From NCBI GenBank assembly GCA_035538795.1, contig DATLJS010000052.1, forward strand, positions 182,882 through 246,881: 64,000 bases of DNA, read 5' to 3'. The notes under the pieces were generated by a model. That model was not told the origin of the DNA. It made no database searches and saw only the letters and a list, made by a program, of their open reading frames with translations. Position 1 is the stretch's first letter, and every line of letters starts with the position of its first letter. The stretch is from JAJZGK01 sp035538795 (GTDB lineage: Bacteria; Pseudomonadota; Alphaproteobacteria; Rhodospirillales; Magnetospirillaceae). The translations under genes were made by a program, and so were the position numbers. Shown here one piece after another: positions 1 to 8,698 of the stretch.

Positions 1-667
1 AAAACACGCCGTCGCGCAGCCAGCGGTGGAACAGGACGCCTAGCGTGAAGGAAAATAGAATCCGCAGGGTGCCGAGGTCGATCGACTTCAGGCTGGAGCC
101 GAAATCGAGGGAATCTTTTTCCAGTCCGGCTAGGGCCAGGCAAGCCGCCGCCGTTCCGACAATGGCAAGGAGGCATTTGTTGCTCATTCTGAAATAGGCG
201 ATGCCGTAAACCAGATTGGCCAGAAGCTCCAGGCCCAGGGACCATGCGGCGGGGTTCAGCGGATAGAGACCGGTGGAGGCCGTGCCGAAATAGCTTTGCG
301 GCCAAAGGAATTGCGGCAGAAAGAAAAACGAGACGGCAAAGGTTTCCAGGACTTTGATCTCGTCGATCCGCTCTGCCGGGCTGAGATGGTTGCGCACGAT
401 GAAATACGCGGCCAACAGGGCCGTTCCGCCGATATAGAGAGGCCAAAGACGTAAGAATCGCTTCCAAATAAAAGATGGAAGCGTCAGCTTTCCGCTGATC
501 AGATTGTTTTCATAAGAGCGTGCGATCACTAGGCCGCTCATCAGAAAAAACAGATCGACGGCGAGATAGCTTTTGGGAAAAAACAGCCCCGTATCAATGC
601 TTCCCTTGAAGTGATAGGTCATCACGCAGAAAGCGGCGATTCCGCGCAAGCCGTCAAGGGTTAGCAT
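1..667 (-). CDS. Acyltransferase family 3 membrane protein, 3' end outside window
   Basis: The minus-strand reading frame is open from 667 to the left window edge (222 codons). It begins MLTLDGLRGIAAF, the N-terminal signature of acyltransferase-3 proteins, followed by a conserved His in MTYHF and several hydrophobic segments. The family transfers acyl groups (acetyl, succinyl) to sugars of exopolysaccharide or lipopolysaccharide at the inner membrane. An in-frame TTG at 679 is an alternative start. The gene sits at the distal end of the EPS locus behind the VPLPA-CTERM gene, and a second acyltransferase of the same family lies at 13723-14841. A role in decorating the EPS is inferred from this context. 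Confidence 0.85.
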   Translation of the reverse strand, partial: MLTLDGLRGIAAFCVMTYHFKGSIDTGLFFPKSYLAVDLFFLMSGLVIARSYENNLISGKLTLPSFIWKRFLRLWPLYIGGTALLAAYFIVRNHLSPAERIDEIKVLETFAVSFFFLPQFLWPQSYFGTASTGLYPLNPAAWSLGLELLANLVYGIAYFRMSNKCLLAIVGTAAACLALAGLEKDSLDFGSSLKSIDLGTLRILFSFTLGVLFHRWLRDGVF

Positions 668-1001
668 GTGTTTTTTCAAGATGTCACCATCGACGGCTCT
701 GTAAACGTATTATTAAGGCAGTAATATTTAATGTGTTAACAAACCATCGTGACCATGATTTGTTTTGTCGTTCGGGCGCGATCTTAGTATATCGCGAGTG
801 TATTGTGCAATTTTTTCTGGTTTTTCAAACGATCATTGATCGTTGATTCTCTTGGCGGGCCGGACGGTCAGTGCGGGGCCTGCTGAGGCGGCATGGAAAC
901 GCCAAGAGGAGGAGGCGGCGCGGGCGCTTCCCGGCAAAAGGAAATGCTCCCCAGACCGCCGGACAACCGCGGCGCTGGGGAGCAATTGTGTGCCTTGCCG
1001 A
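668..1001. other. Intergenic region: acyltransferase leader and terminator of the VPLPA-CTERM gene
   Basis: No credible gene is seen. The part next to 667 (about 690-840) is AT-rich and should hold the promoter of the acyltransferase. It contains TTAATGTGTTAACAAA at 728-743, which is nearly repeated ahead of the EPS operon at 23408-23423. The part next to 1001 holds a hairpin terminator. Short GC-rich reading frames here look random. Confidence 0.6.
936..984 (-). terminator. Rho-independent terminator of the VPLPA-CTERM gene
   Basis: Perfect 10-bp inverted repeat TGCTCCCCAG (945-954) / CTGGGGAGCA (975-984). The loop is GC-rich and self-complementary. Read on the minus strand it is followed by the T-rich tract TTTCCTTTT. 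It lies 17 bases past the stop codon at 1002. Confidence 0.75.
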
Positions 1002-1757
1002 TCAGGCGGTCTTGCGGGACTTGATACGGCGACGCGCCAGAGCCCCCAGGCCAATCAGGGCCGACCCGAACAAAGGCAGGGCGGCCGGTAGGGGGACGGC
1101 GGAAATGCGGCTGATCTCGAAGCCGCCGGAGCCAGCCTGCGTGCTGAAGACGGCGCTCTTGAAGGCCGTCGTCGAGGTGATCGACACTAGGGCGCCGGTG
1201 CTCGTCACATTGGCCAGGTTGGCGGCGGAGAACGTGGTCGTTGTGGCCTTGTTCTTGTTCTTGCTGTCGTAGCTGACGATGGTGAAGGTGCCGTCGCCGT
1301 TCGCGGTGACCGTGCCCAAAAGCTGGCCGGTGCCATTCGCGCCGGAATACAGCGAAACGGTGTTAGTGGCCGAGGGCGACCCCCAGATGAACTTGATGGC
1401 GGTTTCGGGTTCGTTGAGCGTAAGGGTGACGTAAGACGAGCCGCCGCCGCTGGCCGTACCGTTGACGCCGCCGATGCTGATCCACTGACTGCTGCTGGAG
1501 GCAGTGGTTCCTAGGGGATTCCAGCCAATCGTACCGTTGCTGCGGTTGGTGTCGGCAATGATCTTGCCGCCTTGCACGACCGGAGCGTCGACATCGTTGG
1601 TGATGGTGATGTTGCCGGACATCAGGCGATGGGTGGTGCTGATGTCGGCGGTTCCCAGGTCGACCAGGCTAATGGTGGAGGCCATCACGGGGGATGTGAC
1701 AGTTGTTAACAGAAATGTTCCAATAGCAAAGGCGGCGGAAGCGATGGCGTTGCGCAT
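1002..1757 (-). CDS. VPLPA-CTERM (PEP-CTERM-type) sorted secreted protein
   Basis: The 251-residue protein has an N-terminal signal peptide (hydrophobic about residues 5-24, cleavage near VMAS). A Ser/Thr/Gly/Asn-rich extracellular body follows. The C-terminus is a classical tripartite sorting tail: VPLPA at 221-225, a hydrophobic helix, then ARRRIKSRK. Such proteins are recognised and processed by an exosortase and delivered to the envelope or EPS matrix. It is preceded by a near-consensus sigma-54 promoter (1801-1818), as known for exosortase regulons controlled by RpoN with PrsK/PrsR. It lies beside EPS genes of the exosortase-associated type. The function of the body is unknown. Confidence 0.85.
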   Translation of the reverse strand: MRNAIASAAFAIGTFLLTTVTSPVMASTISLVDLGTADISTTHRLMSGNITITNDVDAPVVQGGKIIADTNRSNGTIGWNPLGTTASSSSQWISIGGVNGTASGGGSSYVTLTLNEPETAIKFIWGSPSATNTVSLYSGANGTGQLLGTVTANGDGTFTIVSYDSKNKNKATTTTFSAANLANVTSTGALVSITSTTAFKSAVFSTQAGSGGFEISRISAVPLPAALPLFGSALIGLGALARRRIKSRKTA

Positions 1758-1800
1758 GATCTTATTGTCTCTTGTTGCGGTTTTCGTGTTGCCGCCATCA

Positions 1801-1818
1801 ATGCATCCATCATGCCAA
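1801..1818 (-). promoter_or_regulatory. Sigma-54 (RpoN) promoter for the VPLPA-CTERM gene
   Basis: The minus strand reads TTGGCATGATGGATGCAT. The GG (-24) and GC (-12) dinucleotides are exactly 10 bases apart, and TGGCAT-N5-ATGCA differs from TGGCAC-N5-TTGCA at two positions. The implied start lies near 1791, about 35 bases before the ATG at 1757. PEP-CTERM genes are known RpoN targets in exosortase-carrying bacteria. Confidence 0.7.
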
Positions 1819-1914
1819 TCCGGGTTTTCTAATGTTTTATTCTCTGTTTTCTGAATTTATGGCGATCTATGTTAAATTTTCTGACACAGAAGGTTCTCAA
1901 TCTCCGGTAGGCGC

Positions 1915-2853
1915 TCATTCCGCCGGGCGTTTCGAGGCGATGAGCTCGACCATTTCCTGCATCAATTCGACCGCGTTCCGCTCCACCGTCACGGCGCGCT
2001 GAATGGCCGTGGCCAGTTTTCCAAGTAGGGGAATCTGCTTGCGGATGGCCTCTTCGCCGGCGTCGTCCTGGGTTTTCTTGGCTAAGGAATTGAAAAGCTT
2101 ACTGAGATTGGCAAGCTGCTGCGATGCGGAGCGGGCGGTGTTGCTGCAAAGATCGTCCGAGAGGACGGCCAGTCGCGTCAACAGTTCGGAAACGCTGCGT
2201 TCTTCCTGCGGTTTTTCCAGATCGGTTTCAATCACGTCGAGGGTGTAAAGAATTTCGTTCGCACGGGCTTCCAGCGTCTTGTCCTCCATTTCGATAAAGG
2301 ACATGTCGAGCAGGCGTTGCAGCTGCGCTTCGGTTTCGTTGCGGACCACTTTTGCGTGCAAGGTGTTGGGGACTTGGATCAGGCTGCCGGGGTCTTCCAG
2401 ATCGCGGCTGGCGGACCGCCGGGTGGGGCCGACATAATCAAACGAGGTCACGAACGGTTTCCGCGACCGTGAGAATTTGACGATGCCCTCGGCGACGCGA
2501 TCGCTGGTCAGGGGCTTCTTCACCAGATCGTCGACGCCGGCATCGATCAGTTTCTTGATCACGTCCCGCTTGGTGTCCGAGATGGCGGCGATGACGATAA
2601 CGAAGGGATTGCGCCCTTTTTTCTTGCGGCGGCGGACTTCCTGGATGAAGTCGAGGAAATCGTCTCCGGCGGTGTCGAAATCGCACACCAACAGATCGAC
2701 AAGGGTGTCGTCCAGATTGTCGCTCATGTCGGAGAGGTTTTCGCACCACTTGACCGTGCCGATGCCAAGGGACTTTAAAGTGTCGTGGATGCTGTCGGAG
2801 CCTGTTCGGTCCTCGCAGATAACGGATTTGACCTTGGCGTAATTGTGTCGCAT
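1915..2853 (-). CDS. Response regulator with N-terminal receiver and helical C-terminal region
   Basis: The protein is 312 residues from the ATG at 2853, chosen because GAAGGAG lies 8 bases upstream; an upstream in-frame start at 2931 lacks such a site. Residues ~8-125 are a receiver domain with the likely phospho-acceptor D58 in VDLLVCD and the conserved Lys in VKKPL. The remaining ~190 residues are helix-rich with no recognised output or DNA-binding motif. It follows the EPS operon terminator and has its own sigma-54 promoter (2941-2960). That suggests co-regulation with the VPLPA-CTERM gene. Its partner kinase and output are unknown. Confidence 0.75.
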   Translation of the reverse strand: MRHNYAKVKSVICEDRTGSDSIHDTLKSLGIGTVKWCENLSDMSDNLDDTLVDLLVCDFDTAGDDFLDFIQEVRRRKKKGRNPFVIVIAAISDTKRDVIKKLIDAGVDDLVKKPLTSDRVAEGIVKFSRSRKPFVTSFDYVGPTRRSASRDLEDPGSLIQVPNTLHAKVVRNETEAQLQRLLDMSFIEMEDKTLEARANEILYTLDVIETDLEKPQEERSVSELLTRLAVLSDDLCSNTARSASQQLANLSKLFNSLAKKTQDDAGEEAIRKQIPLLGKLATAIQRAVTVERNAVELMQEMVELIASKRPAE

Positions 2854-2940
2854 CGGGCTGGCTCCTTCATCGGCACGCCATCGCATCGGGCATGATGGGC
2901 GTGCGCCGTCTTTTGCGGCAACATGGCGCATTTACACTGT

Positions 2941-2960
2941 TACGCAGGAACCGTGCCAGA
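2941..2960 (-). promoter_or_regulatory. Sigma-54 (RpoN) promoter for the response regulator
   Basis: The minus strand reads TCTGGCACGGTTCCTGCGTA. TGGCAC is perfect and CTGC follows with exact GG-N10-GC spacing; only one base of the core consensus differs. The implied start is near 2933, leaving an ~80-base leader before the ATG at 2853. It lies immediately downstream of the EPS operon terminator. Confidence 0.75.
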
Positions 2961-2961
2961 A

Positions 2962-2996
2962 CGAAAAAAACAGCGCCCGGCTCGGCGCTGTTTTGG
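2962..2996 (-). terminator. Terminator of the EPS export/assembly operon
   Basis: The inverted repeat AAAACAGCGCC (2967-2977) / GGCGCTGTTTT (2984-2994) has a six-base loop. On the minus strand it ends in a run of T residues. It closes the operon whose last gene ends at 3119. The stem is flanked by A and T runs on both sides, so it may work in both directions. Confidence 0.85.
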
Positions 2997-3118
2997 TATT
3001 TATACGTTATAAATCAATGTGTTATATGCGTATATCTTTTGGCCGTAGAGACGTCTTCAGGGCTTCCTCTGCCGGCAGCGTAAAAAAAGCGGACAACGTT
3101 GTTCGAAACGACCGGGTG

Positions 3119-4009
3119 TCAGTCCTGCAGCGAGGCCTGCAAAGGGCGCAGAACCTTGGCCTCAAAGTCGGCGAGATCGTCGGGCGTCTCCTTGAACGGG
3201 CTCAAGCCGTTCTGATTGCGGTCGCGTACCACGTCCACGACGGTCCGCCAGCCGATCTCGGGCATTTCCTCGGAAAATCCGTAGACCATCGCTACGTCGC
3301 ACAAAAGATTGATCAGACGCGGCACACCGCCCGTCAGGGCGTGGACGGCGGTACAGGCCATGTCGTCGAAAATGTCTTCGCGCCCGCCGAGACTGGTCAG
3401 GCGGAAGCGGATGTAGCGGGCGGTGTCGGCGGCATCCAGCGGGTCGAGGTGGCAATGCACCGAGATGCGCTGCACGAACTGCCTCAGGTCGGGGCGGCGC
3501 AAGGTGTCCAGCAGTTCCGGCTGTCCCACCAGGACGATCTGAAGAAGCTGGTCCTTTTCGTTGTTGACGTTGGACAGCATGCGCAGCTCTTCCAGAACGT
3601 CGGCCTTGAAGTTCTGAGCCTCGTCCATGATCAGGACGGTCCGCTTGCCGGCTTCGTACTGAGCCAGCAGGAACGAGAGAAAACGGTTGTAAAGCTTGAC
3701 GTAGTCGCGGCCGCGATGATCGATCTCGAAGGCCATGGCCACCCAGGTCAGCAGCTTGCCGAATCCCTTGTTGGAATTGGTGATGACCCCCACCGTGGTG
3801 TCGTCGCCGGCGCTTTTCAGAAAGCGGCGGATGACGGTGGTCTTTCCGGCGCCGACTTCACCGCTGATGACGATGAAGCCGGCTTGGCTCAGCATGCCGT
3901 ATTCCAGCAGGTTGACGGCCATCCGATGCTTCTTGCTCATATAGAGCAAATCGGCATCGGGCAGCAGCGAGAACGGTTTTCCGCTTAAGCCGTAAAAGTC
4001 CTCATACAT
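3119..4009 (-). CDS. ExeA-like AAA ATPase of exosortase/PEP-CTERM EPS systems
   Basis: The 296-residue protein opens MYEDFYGLSGKPFSLLPD, typical of the ExeA/GspA-type ATPases found with EPS and exosortase loci. Walker A is GEVGAGKTT (50-58), Walker B is VLIMDEAQN near 124, and a sensor-like GGVPRLINLLCD follows near 230. No membrane segment is seen. It is the last gene of the lower EPS block, 63 bases after the tyrosine kinase, and is followed by a strong terminator. In this family it is a conserved partner of XrtA-type loci with a poorly defined role, probably energising or organising the envelope-spanning export apparatus. Confidence 0.85.
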   Translation of the reverse strand: MYEDFYGLSGKPFSLLPDADLLYMSKKHRMAVNLLEYGMLSQAGFIVISGEVGAGKTTVIRRFLKSAGDDTTVGVITNSNKGFGKLLTWVAMAFEIDHRGRDYVKLYNRFLSFLLAQYEAGKRTVLIMDEAQNFKADVLEELRMLSNVNNEKDQLLQIVLVGQPELLDTLRRPDLRQFVQRISVHCHLDPLDAADTARYIRFRLTSLGGREDIFDDMACTAVHALTGGVPRLINLLCDVAMVYGFSEEMPEIGWRTVVDVVRDRNQNGLSPFKETPDDLADFEAKVLRPLQASLQD

Positions 4010-4072
4010 CGCAGGCCGCCTTGCATGATCCGGGATGCCGAAGCGCGCCGCAGTCGCCTGGGCGCGTCGGCC

Positions 4073-4969
4073 TCAGTTCTTATTGTGTGACTTCTCCGCA
4101 CAGGCATTGAGGACCGTTCCCAGCAGGTTGGTGTTGTCCAGCATGTGCAGGCATTGAGTCAGCTCGGCGCTGGTGGAGGCACCGTCGCGGACCACCAGCA
4201 GAACCCCGTCGACATTGGGCAGAAAGGCGATGGTGTCGTCTTGAGCCAGCAGGGGCGGCATGTCGTAAATGACGATGCGGTCCGAGTAGCGGGTTTTCAG
4301 TTCCTCGGCCAAGGCGGTCATTTTCGGCGTGGCCAGCATTTCGGAGGAATTTTCGATGGGGCGGCTGATCGGCAGCACGACCAGCCGGTCGATGGCGGGT
4401 TTGACCATGCAGGACGGCACCGGCGCGTCGTGGGTGATATAGTCCGAGAGGCCGACGTCCGGCTTGAGCCCCATGATGTTGTGAACGTCGGGGTTGCGCA
4501 GATCCAGGTCGACCAGCAGGACCGTCTGTTTCACGTCCAGCGCCAGACTGAGAGCCAGGTTGACGGCGATGGTGGATTTGCCGTCGCCGTAGTTCGGGCT
4601 GGTGATGGCGATGGTGCGCAGATTATTCCTGGTCATCATCTGCAACAGCTTGGTGCGCAGCATGCGGAACGTGTCGGCGTTGATGCTGCGCGACGCGCGG
4701 GCGACAATGCGGTGGCGCTCCAATTCCTGTTCGTTGACGGGAATTTGGTTCGCCGCCGGGGACGCCGGGCGGGGCGATGCCGGAAGGGCGGCGGGATGCG
4801 GTGCCTCCGCCGGTGTCGGGGTGGAAACCGGCAATTCCGCCGACGGTTTGGGCAGGCGGGGAACGGGAACCGCTTCCGGGGTCTCCGACCGTTCTTCCGG
4901 TGTTTGCGCGCTCAATACCTTTTCGCGTTGGGTCCGGGCTTTGACGAGCGCTTTTTCCAGTCTGTCCAT
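4073..4969 (-). CDS. CpsD/CapB-type tyrosine autokinase of the EPS system
   Basis: This 298-residue cytoplasmic BY-kinase has a Pro/Ala-rich linker (about 30-75). The variant Walker A is NYGDGKST (126-133) and Walker A' is LLVDLDLRNP (151-160); a Walker B-like strand, VIYDMPPLL, follows. These kinases pair with a Wzz-type membrane protein to control polymer chain length. The partner is the adjacent gene at 5027-6766. The C-terminus (EKSHNKN) lacks the usual Tyr cluster, so self-phosphorylation sites, if any, lie elsewhere. Its partners match the PEP-CTERM-associated subfamily. Confidence 0.87.
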   Translation of the reverse strand: MDRLEKALVKARTQREKVLSAQTPEERSETPEAVPVPRLPKPSAELPVSTPTPAEAPHPAALPASPRPASPAANQIPVNEQELERHRIVARASRSINADTFRMLRTKLLQMMTRNNLRTIAITSPNYGDGKSTIAVNLALSLALDVKQTVLLVDLDLRNPDVHNIMGLKPDVGLSDYITHDAPVPSCMVKPAIDRLVVLPISRPIENSSEMLATPKMTALAEELKTRYSDRIVIYDMPPLLAQDDTIAFLPNVDGVLLVVRDGASTSAELTQCLHMLDNTNLLGTVLNACAEKSHNKN

Positions 4970-5026
4970 TGGGCTCTGCTTTCGGTCTGCTGTGCTGCGG
5001 GTGGTAAGGCGGCAAAAACGGCTGGC

Positions 5027-6766
5027 TTAGAACAGGACGTCGAGCGGCACGACGAACTGATCGACGAGTATCAGCGATATGGCCAGGGTGACGACCACCG
5101 TCGCCAAGGCCCACAGCCGGCGTTTGCGGCGGCGCAGACGGTCTTCGTTGGTGAAGAGGAAGGGGATTACCACCAGCGGCGGTTCTCCCATGATGGTGGT
5201 GATCTGCTTGGGGCCGTGGACGTTGCGGCTCAAGACCTCGGCCAGAACGACGCCGCCCAGGCCGCCAAAAGCCGATCCCATGAAACCGGCGACGATCAGA
5301 ATGAATTTGGAGGGACTGGTCTTGGTCGGCAGCGCCGGAGGATCGACGACGGTCAGACGGGCGCCCTTGCGTCCGGCCTCCATCTGCTCGTTCATCTCGG
5401 CGCTCAGGCGCTTTTGCTTCAGTTCGCGATAACGCAGCTGGGCGTTGTCGTAGTCGCGCGACAATGCGGCGAATTCCTGCTCGTTGGCGGGGGTTTGGGC
5501 GACATTTTGCTGATATCGGTCATACTGGGCCTGCAAGGCGTCCCGCTGGGTGGTCAGGGACCGCTGCTGGTCGTCGAGAGCCTTCAATTGAGAGACGAGC
5601 ATCAAGTAGGCGGGATTGTCGGCGTCGCCTTTCAGATCCTGATGCGAACGGCTGGACGGCGGCGTGCGGGCCAAGGCGTCTTCGAGCGAAGCGAGCTGCT
5701 GACGCAGGGCGCGAACGTCGGGATGATCCGGACCGTAGGTGCGCTGCGCCGCCGCCAGATTGCTTTGCGTGTCGCTGATCTGAGCCTTGAGGGTGGCGCT
5801 GTCGCCGCCGTCGGGGGCATCGGCCTGCAAGGCCATGATCTGATGGCGCAGCTTGATCACGTCGGGATGTTCCGGGCCGTATTGACCCGAGATCGAAGCG
5901 TATTTGGCTTGCAAAGCCTTCAACTGAATGGCCGGAGTGGTCAAGACCTGGCCGTCGGCGACGACGCGGGAATAGGGATCGACCGTGGCCAACTGGGCCC
6001 TCATGTCGCCGCGGCTTTTTTCCAGGGCCGAGAGCTGGCTTTGGACGCTTTGCAGATTCAGATAGGTGGTCATCGCCGCCTGCTGATTGACGGCCAGCGA
6101 TTCCGGACGGCTTTCGGCGAATTTCGAACGGAATTCGGCCACCTTTTTTTCCTGCTCGGCCATGGTCGCTTCAAGGGCGGCCAACTGGGAATCCAGCAGG
6201 ACGAGGGTCTCGTGAGTCTGGGCCCGGCGCCGTTTCAGGTCTTCGTCCAGAAAGCGGGAAACCAGTTCGTTGGTGACCTGCTGGGTCTTCAGCGGATCGT
6301 TGTAGGTGAAGCTCAATTCGAAGGCGATGGCCGACAGATCGCCGGCCGACATCCGCGACGCCGAGGCGGGGTTCGACAGATCGGCGCTGGTCAGTTCCAG
6401 CTTGATCTTCTTGCGCATGGTGGCGGCGACGTCGGCCAGCGGCTGGCTCTCAAGCTGCCCGGAATAGAGGTGGAATTTCTGGATGATCTCGACAAGGCTC
6501 GATGTGGAGGTGACGACCTGCTGAATCTGTTGAATCTGCTGGTCGGCAAGGTTCTCCATCAGATGCGAGATGTCGGCGCCGATGGGCGCGGTCATTCCTT
6601 CCGGAATGTCGCGCTGCTGCACCTGAACCACGGCTATCGAACGATAGCGCGACCATGTCACGGCCATCAGCATGGACAGCGCGAGCAAGGCGGCAAAGGT
6701 CAGGAAATAGGCGAGTTTCCGCCGCTTCAAGACCGAGAAATATTCATGAATGTCAAAATCGTCCAT
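5027..6766 (-). CDS. Wzz-like polysaccharide chain-length determinant (exosortase-associated type)
   Basis: The 579-residue inner-membrane protein has a first transmembrane helix at about 18-38. A long periplasmic coiled-coil region follows, with two copies of a YGPEHPDV/YGPDHPDV motif. Helices follow near 485-510 and 550-572. This is the Wzz/GumC architecture lacking a kinase domain; the kinase is the separate gene at 4073-4969. It determines EPS chain length and links polymerase to the export channel. It is preceded by the outer-membrane barrel gene and read in the same direction. Confidence 0.88.
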   Translation of the reverse strand: MDDFDIHEYFSVLKRRKLAYFLTFAALLALSMLMAVTWSRYRSIAVVQVQQRDIPEGMTAPIGADISHLMENLADQQIQQIQQVVTSTSSLVEIIQKFHLYSGQLESQPLADVAATMRKKIKLELTSADLSNPASASRMSAGDLSAIAFELSFTYNDPLKTQQVTNELVSRFLDEDLKRRRAQTHETLVLLDSQLAALEATMAEQEKKVAEFRSKFAESRPESLAVNQQAAMTTYLNLQSVQSQLSALEKSRGDMRAQLATVDPYSRVVADGQVLTTPAIQLKALQAKYASISGQYGPEHPDVIKLRHQIMALQADAPDGGDSATLKAQISDTQSNLAAAQRTYGPDHPDVRALRQQLASLEDALARTPPSSRSHQDLKGDADNPAYLMLVSQLKALDDQQRSLTTQRDALQAQYDRYQQNVAQTPANEQEFAALSRDYDNAQLRYRELKQKRLSAEMNEQMEAGRKGARLTVVDPPALPTKTSPSKFILIVAGFMGSAFGGLGGVVLAEVLSRNVHGPKQITTIMGEPPLVVIPFLFTNEDRLRRRKRRLWALATVVVTLAISLILVDQFVVPLDVLF

Positions 6767-6813
6767 GGTTCGTACCTTGCTCGCAATCGTCTTTGGTCAG
6801 CAGCGGCGTGGAG

Positions 6814-8082
6814 TTACCACTTCAATGCATCGGAGAGTGGTGCGTAAATGAAAGAAAGAAGAACGGCTTGGGAATGCGCGGAAGACTGTGATCCGCCCGT
6901 TTGATTTCCCAGCGTTTCCATGACTTGGGTCTTGAACAGATAGGAAAGATCGATCTTCACCTCTTCCGTCAGGTGATAGATCAGGTGTGGATTGAAGTTG
7001 GCGTAGGATTTCTGAACGTACTGCGTGCCCGAGGAACTGCCGGGATAGTCGGAAAACTGGTATGTGGCGTTCCATTGGGTGTCGAGGCGCGGCGACAATT
7101 GGTGAAGGTCGCTGAAGGTGAACGAGGTGGTTTCGGCCTCGGTGCCCGAGGCCTGCGGCACGGTGCTGCGCGTCGCCGTCAGCGACAGGGTGTCCTGCTG
7201 GCCTTTCCAGGTCGCGCTGGCGTCGGCGGTCATGTCGTACGTCAGGGTGCCGGGCTGGTTGGTGAAGGAGCCTTCGTTGCGCTGCATGCCCAGATCGCCG
7301 CTCAGGGTCAGAGTCGGGGATGCCAGATAGCGCCAGCCGCCGGTGAAGCCCACGCCGTTAAAGCTTACCTGCGATCCGGACGTCGTCTGATAGCGGCTGG
7401 TCTGCAAGGCGAGAACGCCGGAATTCTGAGGGTCGAAGACATGGGTCAGCGAAGGGGAAAACGAGTAGGTGTCGTAATTGGTGTAAAGTGTGGTGTTGCT
7501 GTAGATGTTCGAGGCGTAGCTGCCCGAGAACGACAGCAGGTCTACCGGCGTCGGCGAGAAGGACCATTGCGGGGCAAGCTGATAGGCGGTCCGGCGGATG
7601 CCGGCGACGTTGCGGCCGCTGGTGTTCCATTCGCTGGTGCGGGTGGTGTCGTAATCGAGCATGACGCCCAGCCCGGCCGACCAGTCGCTGTCTTGATGGT
7701 TGGCGTGGAGTTTCGAATGCAGGTCGTTGGAATCGAAGCCTTGAAGGTTGTAGCGGTTCAGCACGGCGCTGAGATCGGCGTCCAGATGTTCGGTGGGGGT
7801 ATCGGCGTTGAAGGTCAGATCGGGGGTGGTGATCGAACCGTATGCGGTCTTGTGGGCCGATGAACTGAGCAATGGATTGCTGTCGTAGTCGAGGGTTTCC
7901 TTGACTTGTGTCTGGACCGAGTAATGGTCGGGCGGCGGCGCCGCCGGCAGAACGCTGGTCGCCACCGATGCCGAGCCGACAGCCTGGGCCATGACCATGC
8001 CCGGCCACAGGGCGGCGCAGCCCGCCGTTGCCGCGAACAAGGCCCGCCATGTGACGCTTCGCCATGATTTCATGCGTCTCAT
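6814..8082 (-). CDS. Outer-membrane beta-barrel protein of the EPS export system
   Basis: The 422-residue protein has a signal peptide (hydrophobic segment to MVMAQA, about residue 33). Alternating polar/aromatic strands cover the rest, and the chain ends in Trp, typical of outer-membrane barrels. No cytoplasmic domain or TPR is visible. It sits between the Wza-type export gene and the Wzz-type gene, where PEP-CTERM/EPS loci often carry a barrel that helps the polymer cross the outer membrane. An ATG at 8073 is an alternative start. Assignment is by architecture and context rather than a diagnostic motif. Confidence 0.75.
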   Translation of the reverse strand: MRRMKSWRSVTWRALFAATAGCAALWPGMVMAQAVGSASVATSVLPAAPPPDHYSVQTQVKETLDYDSNPLLSSSAHKTAYGSITTPDLTFNADTPTEHLDADLSAVLNRYNLQGFDSNDLHSKLHANHQDSDWSAGLGVMLDYDTTRTSEWNTSGRNVAGIRRTAYQLAPQWSFSPTPVDLLSFSGSYASNIYSNTTLYTNYDTYSFSPSLTHVFDPQNSGVLALQTSRYQTTSGSQVSFNGVGFTGGWRYLASPTLTLSGDLGMQRNEGSFTNQPGTLTYDMTADASATWKGQQDTLSLTATRSTVPQASGTEAETTSFTFSDLHQLSPRLDTQWNATYQFSDYPGSSSGTQYVQKSYANFNPHLIYHLTEEVKIDLSYLFKTQVMETLGNQTGGSQSSAHSQAVLLSFIYAPLSDALKW

Positions 8083-8106
8083 TCCAATACCGATCTTCAG
8101 ATGTCG

Positions 8107-8688
8107 TCAGAACAGGCTGCTTGTCGGAACCACCAGAACGTCTCCTGGCTGGAGCACGATGTCGGAGGTCAGGGACCGGCCCTGGACGACGTCGTCATAA
8201 GGGAAGGCGATGGATTTCTCTTCATCGTTCTGATGGCGCAGAATGATGATGCTGCCGGTGCTGGCGTAAGGTGTCAGGCCGCCGGCGATGGCCAATGCCT
8301 GCATCACCGTGGTGCGGTGGCCCAGGATCAACTCGCCGGGCTTGTTGACTTGACCGATGACGCTGACCACATGTCCCAGCGCCGCCTTGATGGATACGGA
8401 AACCGAGGCGTCGGGAATGTAGGTGGCCAGACGGGTTTTGATCTCCGACTGCAACTGGGTCGGGGTCTTGCCCTGGGCGGCGATGGTGCCGGCCAGCGGG
8501 AAGCTGATGCTGCCGTCGGGCAGAACCAGCGTTTCGCGGTCCAGCCCGTCTTCCTTCCACACGCTGATCTGCAAAACGTCGCCCGGATTGATCAGGTAAT
8601 CGCCATCAGCCGCCACTGCCGGGTGCTGCGTCAACAGCCCCAGAAACAGAAAAGCGGCAAAAGCCAACAGCCGTTTGAAGCGCATCAT
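8107..8688 (-). CDS. Wza-type polysaccharide export protein (short form)
   Basis: The 193-residue periplasmic/outer-membrane protein has a signal peptide ending near AVAADG. It carries the poly-export domain beginning YLINPGDVLQISVW, then a SLBB-type region (VSVIGQVNKPGEL). There is no lipobox Cys, as in the short exosortase-associated export proteins. It forms or lines the polymer exit channel. The start at 8688 follows AGGGGGTCACA; a second ATG comes directly after. The downstream barrel may complete the outer-membrane channel, which the short Wza form cannot span alone (inference). Confidence 0.87.
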   Translation of the reverse strand: MMRFKRLLAFAAFLFLGLLTQHPAVAADGDYLINPGDVLQISVWKEDGLDRETLVLPDGSISFPLAGTIAAQGKTPTQLQSEIKTRLATYIPDASVSVSIKAALGHVVSVIGQVNKPGELILGHRTTVMQALAIAGGLTPYASTGSIIILRHQNDEEKSIAFPYDDVVQGRSLTSDIVLQPGDVLVVPTSSLF

Positions 8689-8698
8689 TGTGACCCCC

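Noticed and set aside
833..1054. Short minus-strand reading frame next to the VPLPA-CTERM gene end
   Set aside because: It overlaps the terminator hairpin, is Arg/Ala/Ser-rich, and has no ribosome-binding site.
4145..6847. A very long plus-strand open frame (about 900 codons) opposite the Wzz/kinase genes
   Set aside because: It is the antisense frame of two well-recognised genes, has biased low-complexity composition and no ribosome-binding site; long antisense frames are expected in high-GC DNA.
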